This document shows, piece after piece, positions 1 to 8,587 of a stretch of DNA of 64,000 bases (positions within the stretch are counted from its first letter, which is position 1; every line of letters starts with the position of its first letter). This DNA is from Idiomarina seosinensis (GTDB taxonomy: Bacteria; Pseudomonadota; Gammaproteobacteria; Enterobacterales; Alteromonadaceae), in NCBI RefSeq assembly GCF_003987275.1, contig NZ_PIQF01000003.1, forward strand, positions 1 through 64,000. Direction: 5' to 3'. Position numbers and translations under genes: made by a program. The notes beneath the pieces are model-generated. The model was not told the DNA's origin and did no database searches. It worked only from the letters and a program-made list of their open reading frames with translations.

Positions 1-99
1 CTAAAGGGTTGTTGAAGACTACAACGTTGATAGGCGGGGTGTGGAAGCGTAGTAATGCGTTGAGCTAACCCGTACTAATTGCCCGTGAGGCTTAACCAT
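1..99 (+). rRNA. rrl: 23S ribosomal RNA, 3' end (partial)
   Basis: The first ~99 bases match the conserved 3' end of bacterial 23S rRNA, including the segment around 51-75 (tgcgttgagctaacc) and the terminal gaggcttaacc at about 87-97. Only the last ~100 nt of a ~2.9 kb gene are inside the window. The 3' boundary is placed by comparison with the E. coli end and may be off by a few bases. A 5S gene follows 124 bp downstream, so this is the tail of an rrn operon read on the plus strand. Confidence 0.93.
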
Positions 100-222
100 A
101 CAACACCCAAGGTGTTTGGAATTGTTAAGACAAGTTTGAACGCTCTACAAAGACATAGGTTGCGCTAAGCGCGACAAAGCGAGTGGCATTAACAATCAGT
201 TTCCCCATGTTGTGACAGTTTT

Positions 223-341
223 TGTCTGGCGGCCATAGCGGTATGGCACCACCTGGCTCCATCCCGAACCCAGTAGTGAAACATACCAGCGCCGATGGTA
301 GTGTGGGGTCTCCCCATGTGAGAGTAGGACACCGCCAGACT
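223..341 (+). rRNA. rrf: 5S ribosomal RNA
   Basis: About 119 nt with the typical gammaproteobacterial 5S features: complementary ends (tgtctggcggc at 223 and gccagac near 334-340), the internal block cgaacccagtagtgaaac near 266-283, and ccatgtgagagtagg near 314-328. It lies 124 bp after the 23S end and just before a strong terminator. The end positions are estimated from helix I pairing. I see no tRNA in the 23S-5S spacer or directly after the 5S gene. Confidence 0.95.
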
Positions 342-351
342 TCAAATTAAG

Positions 352-383
352 AAGCCCCGAGCTAACGCCCGGGGCTTTTTTTA
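352..383 (+). terminator. Intrinsic terminator of the rRNA operon
   Basis: An 8-bp perfect stem (aagccccg at 352-359 with cggggctt at 370-377) encloses a 10-nt loop and runs into an uninterrupted T tract. Its position right behind the 5S gene fits the end of rrn transcription. Confidence 0.92.
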
Positions 384-691
384 TGCCCGTCGTTAAACCA
401 ACGGGTACCCACGATTTGAATAATATCCCGGAGCCCCAACATATCGATTTTTGAACACCGGTTGGTGTTAAATGCTCGGATGTCCATGGATACCGGGACC
501 CTCTTCAAATCGTGGGTAGCCTTCGGCTCGCCGAAGGGCAGGAGGTTGTCGGCAACGCCGATGGACGGATCCGTAGGCGCTTTCATATACTGGCGTATAT
601 TCTTTTTTTATCTACATCAGTGCTAACCGTTTTAACTGCTTTTTCGTACGCCTGCTATATTGAACAAATAATCATAAAGGGAGAGCAGGCG
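384..691. other. Gene-free, hairpin-rich region between the rrn operon and the TonB receptor gene
   Basis: No convincing gene lies here. An open frame from 512 only extends the downstream receptor gene and lacks a sensible start. The region holds several perfect inverted repeats: cccgt/acggg (386-390/401-405), a 15-bp pair tacccacgatttgaa/ttcaaatcgtgggta (406-420/504-518), a nested tcccgg/ccggga (426-431/493-498), aacacc/ggtgtt (454-459/464-469) and ccttcgg/ccgaagg (520-526/531-537). Together 406-518 could fold as one long imperfect hairpin. It could be a structured RNA, a small non-autonomous repeat or a degraded element; the sequence alone does not decide. The receptor promoter is probably in the AT-rich part after 600. 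Confidence 0.6.
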
Positions 692-3100
692 ATGAAGAAG
701 TTAAATCCGATCACTCTGGCAATCATTGCTGGATCTATGGCAGCTATTCCTGCTGCGGCGCAACAACAAAACCAGCCCGAAGCGGAAGTTGAAGAAGTGT
801 TACAAGTAGTTGGCTCAAGGCTCTCGATGCGCACGGCGACTGATGGCTCAGCGCCGGTTGACATTATTTCTGGTGAAGATCTAGCGTCGACCGGAATTAC
901 CGAGACTGCTAAGGCATTGCAATACGCAGTTCCTAGCTTTAACTTCCCGTCCTCTTCGATTACTGATGGAACCGACGCGGTTCGCCCTGCGTCATTGCGG
1001 GGATTGTCACCCGACCACACCTTAGTACTGATCAATGGGAAGCGTCGACACAGTTCGGCTCTAGTTCACTTAAATGGGACCACTGGTCGAGGTAGTTCTA
1101 ACGTGGATTTGAACGCCATCCCTATTGCAGCTATCAAGAGGATCGAAGTGTTGCGTGATGGTGCCGCAGCGCTTTATGGATCAGATGCTATCGCTGGCGT
1201 TATTAACATTGTGCTAAAGGATAACGCACAAGGTGGAATGGCGAATTTTCAGCTGGGTCAAACCCATAAAGGTGATGGCGAACAATGGAAGCTATCAGGA
1301 AGTAATGGCTTTGCCGTTGGTGATGATGGTGCATTTACGCTATCAGGCGAAATTCATAGTAAAAACCGAACTAACCGAGCAGGCCCAGACCCAAGGCAAC
1401 AATATCCATCACTTCCTAATGGTGAACCAGATCCACGCGAAGAAACCTTTGATCGTCAAAGCTTTCATGTTGGTGATGCTGACTATGAGAACGTTTCACT
1501 ATTCGCCAATTTAGAAGTTGGCGTCGGTGAATCTTCAACGTTTTATGCGTTTGGCGGTGTCAGTGACCGAACTTCCGAATCCGGTGCTTTTTATCGGCGA
1601 GCCTTACAGTCTAATACACTAACCGAGATTTATCCGGATGGTTTTTTACCTATCCTGGCACCTGATGTAAAAGACTACTCAGGTTATGCGGGTTTCGAGT
1701 GGATGTTAGGCGAATGGACCTTTGATCTCAGCGCAGGCTACGGTTTTAGTGAGTTTCAATACAACGTTAAAAACTCATTGAACGCGTCATTAGGCCCCGA
1801 TTTAACACCAACTTCGTTTGAGGCAGGAACGCTGCAGAACACTGAATCCAATGTAACGTTGGATGCACAACGGTTTATTCCGTTTGCTAACAATTCTGAC
1901 CTCTCAATAGCGATGGGTATCAGTTATCGTGAAAACAGTTACGAGGTTATTGCAGGCCAGGAAGAATCCTATATTAACGGTGGCTACCAAGATCGTCCCG
2001 GCGGAAGTCAGGGTTTTACCGGCTTCGCGCCAGAGTCTGCGGTTGATGAGTCGAGAGATAATGTGGGTGTATACCTAGAGGCAGAAAACCAGTTAACTAC
2101 TGATTTTATGTGGGGCGCCGCGGTTCGGCACGAAGATTACTCTGATTTCGGTACCAACACCAGCTGGAAACTCTCAGGCCGGTATGATGTTACAGACCGG
2201 CTAGCAGTCCGCGGTACAGCAAACACAGGTTTCCGTGCACCTAGCGTGCAACAACTATACTTTACTAACATATCAACACTATTTGTCGATCGTGGTAACG
2301 GTCCTGAACCTGAACAGTCTGGTACATTTAATAATGTTAGCCCGGTGACCGAGGCGCTAGGTATCGGCAATTTACAGCCGGAAGAGTCTGATAGTTTAAG
2401 TTTTGGTGTTGTATGGAATGGATTTAACGGACTCGCAGTAACCGTGGATGCATTTCAAATAGAAATTCAGGATCGCATTATCTTGTCGGGTGATGTTACA
2501 CCGTCCGATTCGCCTGCGGTCGCTGATGCCCTAGCGAATACAAGTGCTGAAAACGCAAGGTTCTTTGTTAATGCAGTAGACACCACCACTAAGGGTATTG
2601 ACGTTGTGGTGAGCAAGGACTTTGAACTTGGCGGCTATGGCGACCTTAAAACTCAACTGGCTTACGGCTATAACGACACTGAAATTGATGCGATTAATTT
2701 ACCGTCTCTATTAGACGGCCTCGACGATGTCTTGTTTGATGAAAATGAACAGGTTCGGATGACTGAGTCGGTGCCTAAGCACTCGGGCTCATTAGGGCTA
2801 ACTCATCAAACGGGTAAGTGGTCAACAAACTTGCAGTTTAGTTACTTTGGGACCTATGATATTTACTATAGTAGTGGGACGGAAACCTATGGGCCTGACT
2901 GGATTACTGATGTAACGGTCAGTTATCAGTGGAACGACGCGTTAACAGTTAAGCTGGGCGCACAGAATCTGTTTAGTGAATATCCGGATAGGCGGTCAGA
3001 AGGCAATCAGTTCAATGGGATTTTCGTTTATCCCCTAACGAACTCACCGATTGGCTTTAATGGTGGCTACTTCTTTACCGAAGTTGAATACCGTTTCTAA
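692..3100 (+). CDS. TonB-dependent outer-membrane receptor
   Basis: Predicted outer-membrane active-transport receptor of 802 aa, energised by TonB-ExbBD. It has a cleavable signal peptide (about residues 1-23, ending in ...AAAQQQ), a TonB-box-like stretch (VEEVLQV, 33-39), a plug domain (about 50-165, with the typical LVLINGKR and IEVLRDGAAALYGSDA segments) and a 22-strand barrel ending in aromatic F (VEYRF). The start at 692 is chosen because an AGGGAG ribosome site precedes it and the signal peptide begins there; the frame is open upstream to 512, but that would bury the signal sequence. The substrate cannot be named: the plug type is widespread in Alteromonadales and Caulobacter-like receptors. 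It is monocistronic, with its own terminator. Confidence 0.93.
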   Translation: MKKLNPITLAIIAGSMAAIPAAAQQQNQPEAEVEEVLQVVGSRLSMRTATDGSAPVDIISGEDLASTGITETAKALQYAVPSFNFPSSSITDGTDAVRPASLRGLSPDHTLVLINGKRRHSSALVHLNGTTGRGSSNVDLNAIPIAAIKRIEVLRDGAAALYGSDAIAGVINIVLKDNAQGGMANFQLGQTHKGDGEQWKLSGSNGFAVGDDGAFTLSGEIHSKNRTNRAGPDPRQQYPSLPNGEPDPREETFDRQSFHVGDADYENVSLFANLEVGVGESSTFYAFGGVSDRTSESGAFYRRALQSNTLTEIYPDGFLPILAPDVKDYSGYAGFEWMLGEWTFDLSAGYGFSEFQYNVKNSLNASLGPDLTPTSFEAGTLQNTESNVTLDAQRFIPFANNSDLSIAMGISYRENSYEVIAGQEESYINGGYQDRPGGSQGFTGFAPESAVDESRDNVGVYLEAENQLTTDFMWGAAVRHEDYSDFGTNTSWKLSGRYDVTDRLAVRGTANTGFRAPSVQQLYFTNISTLFVDRGNGPEPEQSGTFNNVSPVTEALGIGNLQPEESDSLSFGVVWNGFNGLAVTVDAFQIEIQDRIILSGDVTPSDSPAVADALANTSAENARFFVNAVDTTTKGIDVVVSKDFELGGYGDLKTQLAYGYNDTEIDAINLPSLLDGLDDVLFDENEQVRMTESVPKHSGSLGLTHQTGKWSTNLQFSYFGTYDIYYSSGTETYGPDWITDVTVSYQWNDALTVKLGAQNLFSEYPDRRSEGNQFNGIFVYPLTNSPIGFNGGYFFTEVEYRF

Positions 3101-3118
3101 CGGTCTAAACGGTTAAGC

Positions 3119-3148
3119 TAAAACCGCCACATTGTGGCGGTTTTTTTA
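3119..3148 (+). terminator. Intrinsic terminator after the TonB receptor gene
   Basis: A 10-bp perfect stem (aaaccgccac at 3121-3130, gtggcggttt at 3134-3143) has a 3-nt loop and a T run. It starts about 20 bp after the receptor stop codon. Confidence 0.93.
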
Positions 3149-3276
3149 TTTGATTCGTAAAATAGACCAACACCCTAAATTGTGAACTCACTAAGTAATT
3201 GAATTAAAAGCATAAATATTTGGCATCAATTTTGAATAGATAGTAGGAGTTATTATTCAGTCAATGAGAGGCAGTT

Positions 3277-3585
3277 ATGTCACGTAATCAATGGATTGCT
3301 ATTACCATTATCGCAGTTATCGGGCTTTTGTTTGCCCCCGAGATCCTTTCGACACTGGGGCTTGCTATCGGCTCAGTCATTGAGTTTGTAATTTCATTAG
3401 CGCTTAGTCTGGCAGTGATAGGTCTTGTCTTCTTCCTGGTGATGACAATTTTTGGCAGTGTTTTTTTGGGCCTGGGTGCTGCACTAATTGCACTGATATT
3501 CACCGGCATAGGATTATTCTGGCCGTTACTACTGTGCGTTCTAATATTGTATTTTGTCTTTAGAAATACGGGAAAAACCGTGTAG
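3277..3585 (+). CDS. Small hydrophobic membrane protein, function unknown
   Basis: The product is 102 aa and almost entirely hydrophobic, with likely membrane segments at about 7-20, 26-57 (two passes) and 60-96. Only short charged ends are present (MSRNQW and RNTGKTV). A GAGAGG ribosome site lies just before the ATG, and its coding frame is separated by a terminator from the receptor gene, so it has its own promoter. The next gene (copper chaperone) starts 35 bp later and could be cotranscribed. I do not recognise the family; its composition resembles small stress-linked inner-membrane proteins, but no motif supports a function. Confidence 0.7.
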   Translation: MSRNQWIAITIIAVIGLLFAPEILSTLGLAIGSVIEFVISLALSLAVIGLVFFLVMTIFGSVFLGLGAALIALIFTGIGLFWPLLLCVLILYFVFRNTGKTV

Positions 3586-3620
3586 TATGGGGGAACTATT
3601 AGAACAACGGGACATGATGG

Positions 3621-4052
3621 ATGAAAAGCTGTATCGGTTATTGTATTGCGGCGCTAACAACTCTGTTTTCAGTGACGGTGTTTGCCGCTGATCTGCAGGT
3701 CACTTCTTCTTGGGCCCGGGCATCAATTCCCGGGGCTGCCAATGGTGCAGCCTATGTGAGCATGAATAACCAAGCATCAAAGGCGAAAACGATCACCGGA
3801 ATAACCAGCAATGTTAGCGACAAGACAGAGTTGCACGAACATGTACATGAGCAGGGTATGATGAAAATGATTCATGTTCCAGAGCTAGAAATAGCGCCAG
3901 GGGAGTCATTAACCATGAAGCCTGGTGGCTACCACATTATGCTGTTTAACCTGCAACAGCCGCTAACTAGCGGCGAACAAATCACACTAACCTTCAAATT
4001 TAGCGATGGTAACTCGCAAGATGTATCAATCGATGTAAGGAAGTCGCAATGA
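3621..4052 (+). CDS. PCuAC-type periplasmic copper chaperone
   Basis: Periplasmic Cu(I) chaperone of the PCuAC (DUF461) family, whose members deliver copper to cytochrome c oxidase. The 143-aa protein has a signal peptide (about 1-22, ending VFAAD). The family metal motif H-X10-M-X21-H-X-M is complete: H72, M83, H105, M107. Extra His/Met residues (H74, H76, M80, M81) sit around it. The ATG at 3621 is in frame with the signal peptide; nearby ATGs at 3614 and 3617 are out of frame. The stop overlaps the next start by 4 bp (ATGA), so translation is coupled to the DUF2333 gene. No Sco or oxidase genes are in the window. Confidence 0.9.
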   Translation: MKSCIGYCIAALTTLFSVTVFAADLQVTSSWARASIPGAANGAAYVSMNNQASKAKTITGITSNVSDKTELHEHVHEQGMMKMIHVPELEIAPGESLTMKPGGYHIMLFNLQQPLTSGEQITLTFKFSDGNSQDVSIDVRKSQ

Positions 4053-5059
4053 GCTTTCAAACAACAAAGAAAGCGGCCGCTCATTGGAAATGGGTGGTTG
4101 GCGGTGCTCTACTTGCTCTGATCCTGCTATGGTTTTTAGGGTGGATATTAAGTGACGAACCTGCTCCATTCTCGGTAAAAAACGAGATGACAAAAGCGTC
4201 TTCAGAGCTGCAACTAGAACCTGTCAACGGATTTGCTACCAGTACTTCTGTTATCAAGGTGCTAGAGACCATGCTGGAAAAACGTGGTGGTTACATGAGT
4301 AACGACATTTTGCCGCCGACCAGCTTAGTCGACAATATTCCAGCTTGGGAATTTGGTGTTATCCAAATGACTCGAGACATGCTGTTGGCAATGCGTAATG
4401 ACTTTAGCCGGTCTCAATCGCAGTCGGTCGAGAACAGTAACTTGGTCGTTGCGCAGCCAGCCATGAATATTGACCATACCAGTTGGTTTGCGCCCACGGC
4501 TGAAAGCGAGTATGAGACGGTGATTCGCGAGATCTCGCAATACCGACTGGCTCTTGTTGATCCCTCCGATCATTCCGCACAATTTTATGCGCGCTCTGAC
4601 AATCTTCGCAGTTGGCTGCAAGAAATAGAAAAACGACTAGGTTCGTTGTCTCGTCGTCTAAGTTCAAGCGTAGCTAGGGTAGAACCGGATATTGCGTTAG
4701 CAGGTGATATTACTGCAAAGCAATCTACCCGTACGCCAACGATGATTACGACAAAGACCAGTTGGTGGCAGATAGATAACGTTTTCTACGAGGCACGCGG
4801 AGCGAGTTGGGCTCTGTTGCATTATTTGAAAGCAGCAGAAATTGATTTTAAAGACGTGTTAGAAAGTAAAAATGCGTTAATTAGCTTGCAGCAGATTATA
4901 AAAGAACTAGAGTCGTCGCTGCAGCCTGTCTGGAGTCCGATTATTTTAAATGGCTCGGGATTTGGTTTATTAGCCAACCATTCATTAGTCATGGCTAATT
5001 ATCTATCGCGCGCTAATGCCGCATTAATTGATATCCGCAGCCTGCTGGCTGAAGGTTAG
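4049..5059 (+). CDS. DUF2333 family inner-membrane-anchored protein
   Basis: A 336-aa protein with one N-terminal membrane segment (about 15-34) and a long, probably periplasmic, mostly helical domain. It matches my memory of the DUF2333 family (proteobacterial, uncharacterised), including the segments GGYMSNDILPP (about 80) and WWQIDNVFYEARG (about 232-244). It overlaps the copper-chaperone gene by 4 bp and is followed 15 bp later by a beta-barrel gene, suggesting a three-gene envelope operon. No catalytic motif is visible. The family assignment is fairly sure; the function is unknown. Confidence 0.85.
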   Translation: MSFQTTKKAAAHWKWVVGGALLALILLWFLGWILSDEPAPFSVKNEMTKASSELQLEPVNGFATSTSVIKVLETMLEKRGGYMSNDILPPTSLVDNIPAWEFGVIQMTRDMLLAMRNDFSRSQSQSVENSNLVVAQPAMNIDHTSWFAPTAESEYETVIREISQYRLALVDPSDHSAQFYARSDNLRSWLQEIEKRLGSLSRRLSSSVARVEPDIALAGDITAKQSTRTPTMITTKTSWWQIDNVFYEARGASWALLHYLKAAEIDFKDVLESKNALISLQQIIKELESSLQPVWSPIILNGSGFGLLANHSLVMANYLSRANAALIDIRSLLAEG

Positions 5060-5074
5060 TTTGAGAGAGGGATT

Positions 5075-5773
5075 ATGAAACTAAGAACTGTAGCCATCGC
5101 ATCGATATTTACAGTACTACCCGCGACAGCGACAGCTGACACAATATTGGGTCTTTATGTTGGCGCACAAGGTTGGAATGCCGATTACGACGGAAGTTAT
5201 GGTGCCGGCGGTAATGTCCAGCCGTTTTACGTTGATAACGACGATACTCAAACCAGTTTTTATGTGGCTCTTGAGCATCCAGTCCCACTCCTGCCAAACA
5301 TAAAAATTCGGCAGAACAGCCTCGACGTAGAAAATCCCTTTGGATCTAACGACAGTAGCTTTGATAATACTGACTACACCCTCTATTACGAAATTTTTGA
5401 CAACGACATTGTGGCTATTGATGTTGGTCTAAACGGCAAACAATTTGACGGAACCGCTGGCGTTCAGGTCGGCGATACGCTGTTATCCAGAGATTTTTCC
5501 GGCGTTATCCCAACGGCCTACGGTGCAGCTCGCATTGGTCTGCCATTTACAAATTGGACGGTAACTGGAGAAGCAAAAGCAATTAGTTTTAATGACAGCG
5601 AGTTGCACGACGTGCAAGCTGCTATTGAATACCGCCTAATCGACAACCTTGCCGTGGATATTAGTATTAGTGCTGGCTACCGCTCAATGAAAGTAGAGCT
5701 GGATGACGTTGATAACCTATATTCGGATTTAAATTTTGACGGTCCGTTCCTGGCGTTAGACGTTCATTTTTAA
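5075..5773 (+). CDS. Outer-membrane beta-barrel protein (TIGR04219-like)
   Basis: A 232-aa exported protein with a signal peptide (about 1-21, ...TATAD) and an alternating hydrophobic pattern ending in an aromatic residue (ALDVHF), as expected for an outer-membrane barrel. The N-terminal GLYVGAQGWNADYDGSYG and the late NLAVDISISAGYRSMKVELDD match what I recall of the TIGR04219 family of small barrels common in Alteromonadales and Vibrionales. It is 15 bp behind the DUF2333 gene with a GAGAGGG ribosome site. Its function is unknown; the last strand suggests folding by BAM. Confidence 0.82.
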   Translation: MKLRTVAIASIFTVLPATATADTILGLYVGAQGWNADYDGSYGAGGNVQPFYVDNDDTQTSFYVALEHPVPLLPNIKIRQNSLDVENPFGSNDSSFDNTDYTLYYEIFDNDIVAIDVGLNGKQFDGTAGVQVGDTLLSRDFSGVIPTAYGAARIGLPFTNWTVTGEAKAISFNDSELHDVQAAIEYRLIDNLAVDISISAGYRSMKVELDDVDNLYSDLNFDGPFLALDVHF

Positions 5774-5850
5774 AGATTTGTGCTTGCAGTGAGAACCAGT
5801 TGTAGCTAGATTGTTAACTTTATGAGTTAAATTAAGGCGGCTGGTAATTA

Positions 5851-8088
5851 ATGAGTAGTAACCACGACGAGCCACTCTTTTTGCGTGACGACCCTGACGA
5901 ACTCCCCGGGGAACAACTCGAAGGCGTATGGAAAATCCTGATTGTCGATGATGATCAGGAGATTCACGCTGTTACAAAGATGGCGCTGTCAGACGTTATT
6001 ATAGCTAACCGAAAGCTAGAGTTTTTGCATGCCTACAATGGTATGGAAGCCATTGACAGTCTCACTGATAATGATGATATCGCCATGGTGCTGCTGGATG
6101 TCGTTATGGAGACTGACGACGCCGGCCTTAACGTTGCAAAAGCTATCCGTGAAGAACTGGGTAACGAGGAAGTTCGAATAGTTCTTAGAACCGGTCAGCC
6201 TGGTTACGCTCCAGAAGAAAGTGTTGTTAAAAGCTACGACATTAACGATTACAAAACCAAAACCGAACTGACTCGCAGTCGGTTATTGACCACTGTGTTT
6301 TCTGCAGTGCGTTCCTATCAGCAGCTTCGCACGATTAGTGAAAATCGGCGGGGATTGCGAAAAATTATTCATTCCGCCTCTAACCTTATGGAAAAGCACT
6401 CTATTGTAAACTTTTCCGAGGGCGTTGTTACTCAGTTAGCGTCCCTACTAGGTCTTCGTGCCGAAGGGATCGTTGGAGCACGAGCTCCTAATAAGGACAA
6501 CGACATTGTGGTGCTGGGGGCAGCAGGTCATTTTGCAGATAGTATTAATAAAACCCTGCGCTCGTTGGAATCCGATCGAATTGAGGAAGGAGTAAGGCGC
6601 TGTCTGGCAGAGCAGCGTCATATTGAGCTAGAGGGTGCGACTGTCTTTTTTATTGATGGTCAAGAGCATCAAGCTGCTGCTTATATCGAAACAGAAGACT
6701 CAATCGAAAACTATGATCATGAGTTGCTGGAAGTTTTTTTGGCCAACATTGCGGTTGGTTTTGAAAACGCTAACTTGTTTGAAGAGTTGCGTGCAGCCGC
6801 ATATCGTGACCCGTTAACCGGCATTCCGAATCGCGCTGAGTTTACCCGTAAGTTACAACAGCTTTCTAAACGACCGAGTAAAAGCCAAGTCGCAGCCATC
6901 GTCGATATCGACCATTTTTCGGATGTTAATGATGGTCTTGGGCAGGATGTTGGTAATGCGTTATTGCGCTCGGTGGCGCTCAGATTGACAGAGCAGCTGG
7001 GGGTACAAATTTTTGTATCGCGTATTGCGGCAGACGTGTTCGGCCTTATTGGCCCTGACAATTTAGTCTCCCCAGGCAATTTAAATGAGCTGTTTAAATT
7101 GCCATTTAGAGCTGGTGAACATTACATTCCATTGAGTATCACTAGTGGCTTCACATCGGGTGAAAACACTGAGCAAGTGAATGGCAAGGGGCTTTTAAAG
7201 CAAGCTTATATTGCTTTAAAAAATGCGAAGAAGAACTCTTTCGAGCGGTTTAACTATTATCGCCCTTATATGGAAGAAGAGACTCAACATCGCTTGCATA
7301 TGGTAAGAAGATTGCGGGCTGACTTTGCTGCCCGCAAGCTTGAAGTATGGTATCAACCTCAAGTCGACATTAATACTGGCTGTATTATTGGTGTAGAAGC
7401 CTTATTGCGCTGGCCTCAGGCTGATGGCAGCTATATTAGCCCCGCAGAATTTATTCCGTTAGCCGAATACTCGGGGTTAATTGTTGATATTGGCGCCTGG
7501 GTTATTGAAGAAGCCTGCCAGCAAATCCGACGGTTTGAAGAGCGGGGACTACAAAATTTCCGAATAGCGGTTAATGTGTCGGTACCACAGTTTAGGATGC
7601 GTGATTTTCCAGAGCTTATTGAGCAACAGCTGAAAAACCACCAGGTGCGTGCGGAACGATTAGAGCTTGAGATAACTGAGAGCATCGTAATGGAAGACCC
7701 TGACTTCGTTGCCGATATTCTTTATCGTTTAAAGCGTCAGGGGATACAAGTTGCTATAGATGATTTTGGAGTAGGCTTCTCATCGCTCAGTTATTTACAG
7801 AAGTTGCCTTTAGATCGATTAAAAATCGATAAAACCTTTGTGCATAATTCGAATCAGGAAAGTGGTCGAATTATTATCGAGACAATTGTCGATATGGCTC
7901 ATCGCCTGGGGTTGGGCGTCGTTGCCGAAGGTATCGAAGACGAACACCAGTTAGCCTACTTTAAAAAGCTTAAATGTGCCGAGGGACAGGGATACTACTT
8001 TGCCCGGCCAATGCCCGCAGCTGATCTATCGAAGCTGCTAGCCGGAGAGGTCTCCGGCTGTGTCAGCCTAACTCCAGAGGGCAGCTAG
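5851..8088 (+). CDS. Response regulator with REC, DUF3369, degenerate GGDEF and EAL domains (c-di-GMP phosphodiesterase)
   Basis: A 745-aa cytoplasmic signalling protein. Domain order: receiver (about 27-155; acidic pocket D33-D35, phosphoacceptor D83, lysine in NDYKTK near 135), DUF3369 (about 165-310), GGDEF-like (about 315-480) and EAL (about 485-735). The GGDEF signature is replaced by AADVF (393-397), so diguanylate cyclase activity is not expected. The EAL site is intact: E516-A-L, N575, E607, D637-D638, K658, E693, Q713. Such proteins hydrolyse c-di-GMP, with the dead GGDEF sometimes acting as a GTP sensor. It is single, with no histidine kinase next to it, so its partner kinase must be elsewhere. 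Confidence 0.92.
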   Translation: MSSNHDEPLFLRDDPDELPGEQLEGVWKILIVDDDQEIHAVTKMALSDVIIANRKLEFLHAYNGMEAIDSLTDNDDIAMVLLDVVMETDDAGLNVAKAIREELGNEEVRIVLRTGQPGYAPEESVVKSYDINDYKTKTELTRSRLLTTVFSAVRSYQQLRTISENRRGLRKIIHSASNLMEKHSIVNFSEGVVTQLASLLGLRAEGIVGARAPNKDNDIVVLGAAGHFADSINKTLRSLESDRIEEGVRRCLAEQRHIELEGATVFFIDGQEHQAAAYIETEDSIENYDHELLEVFLANIAVGFENANLFEELRAAAYRDPLTGIPNRAEFTRKLQQLSKRPSKSQVAAIVDIDHFSDVNDGLGQDVGNALLRSVALRLTEQLGVQIFVSRIAADVFGLIGPDNLVSPGNLNELFKLPFRAGEHYIPLSITSGFTSGENTEQVNGKGLLKQAYIALKNAKKNSFERFNYYRPYMEEETQHRLHMVRRLRADFAARKLEVWYQPQVDINTGCIIGVEALLRWPQADGSYISPAEFIPLAEYSGLIVDIGAWVIEEACQQIRRFEERGLQNFRIAVNVSVPQFRMRDFPELIEQQLKNHQVRAERLELEITESIVMEDPDFVADILYRLKRQGIQVAIDDFGVGFSSLSYLQKLPLDRLKIDKTFVHNSNQESGRIIIETIVDMAHRLGLGVVAEGIEDEHQLAYFKKLKCAEGQGYYFARPMPAADLSKLLAGEVSGCVSLTPEGS

Positions 8089-8098
8089 TCCGTTTTCG

Positions 8099-8587
8099 TT
8101 ACTGATAGACTTCAACCGAATCGGCAGCCATTGAATATCCAGTTACCGCGATCTCTCCCTCGGTTCGCTGCGTTTCTATAACGCCTTCTATCCAAACCGC
8201 ATCATAGGTATGTTCGTAGGGAACGCCTTCTTCAAAGGTAACGTGAATAATTTGATTAGGCGGCGGTGGCGGTACATGAATACAAGCGCCAAAGTAAGGC
8301 ACTAATAAAAACTCGGTAACCGCATCTGCATTACCTTCAAGCTGAACGATATATCCTGGAATCCGGATCTTTTTACCATTGAGCTCCTCAACGACCGGCG
8401 CGTCCAGATTGGTTTGTCTATCTTCCTCTGGATTAGCGTCATAATAGGATTGCGGCTTAACCGGTGGTGGCGTAAAGCCCTCCGGTATTAGCTCTTTCCA
8501 GCCTACCTTTTCTGCATCGGCAACCGCCGATGTACTGAATAACAGTATTGCCAGTGTTGGCAAAATAACTCTTCGTAAAAACGTCAT
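8099..8587 (-). CDS. DUF3299 family exported protein
   Basis: A 162-aa protein with a signal peptide (about 1-23, ...SAVADAEK). The mature part contains the DUF3299 hallmarks: IRIPGYIVQLE (about 74-84), FLLVPYFGACIHVPPPPPNQ (about 93-112) and a C-terminal GY.M..DSVEVY end. The Cys-His-containing segment GACIH (100-104) is typical and could bind metal. It overlaps the upstream permease gene by 4 bp and is the last gene of an ABC ATPase-permease-DUF3299 operon. A similar trio occurs in zinc-regulated zrg-type loci of Vibrio as I recall, but there is no DUF2796 partner here. The function is unknown. Confidence 0.85.
   Translation of the reverse strand: MTFLRRVILPTLAILLFSTSAVADAEKVGWKELIPEGFTPPPVKPQSYYDANPEEDRQTNLDAPVVEELNGKKIRIPGYIVQLEGNADAVTEFLLVPYFGACIHVPPPPPNQIIHVTFEEGVPYEHTYDAVWIEGVIETQRTEGEIAVTGYSMAADSVEVYQ

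Noticed and set aside
585-611. Hairpin atatac/gtatat followed by a T run, as a terminator
   Set aside because: The stem is only six AT-rich pairs and there is no upstream gene for it to end.
662-680. Possible Fur box before the TonB receptor gene
   Set aside because: Only about 10 of 19 positions match the Fur consensus, mostly in one half; this is too weak to call in AT-rich DNA.
512-691. Upstream extension of the TonB receptor frame from 512
   Set aside because: It would place the signal peptide 60 residues inside the protein, it has no family-like sequence, and a good ribosome site and ATG exist at 692.
655-1035. Antisense open frame over the receptor gene start
   Set aside because: No ribosome site, no recognisable protein, and it is the mirror of a clear gene; typical shadow frame.
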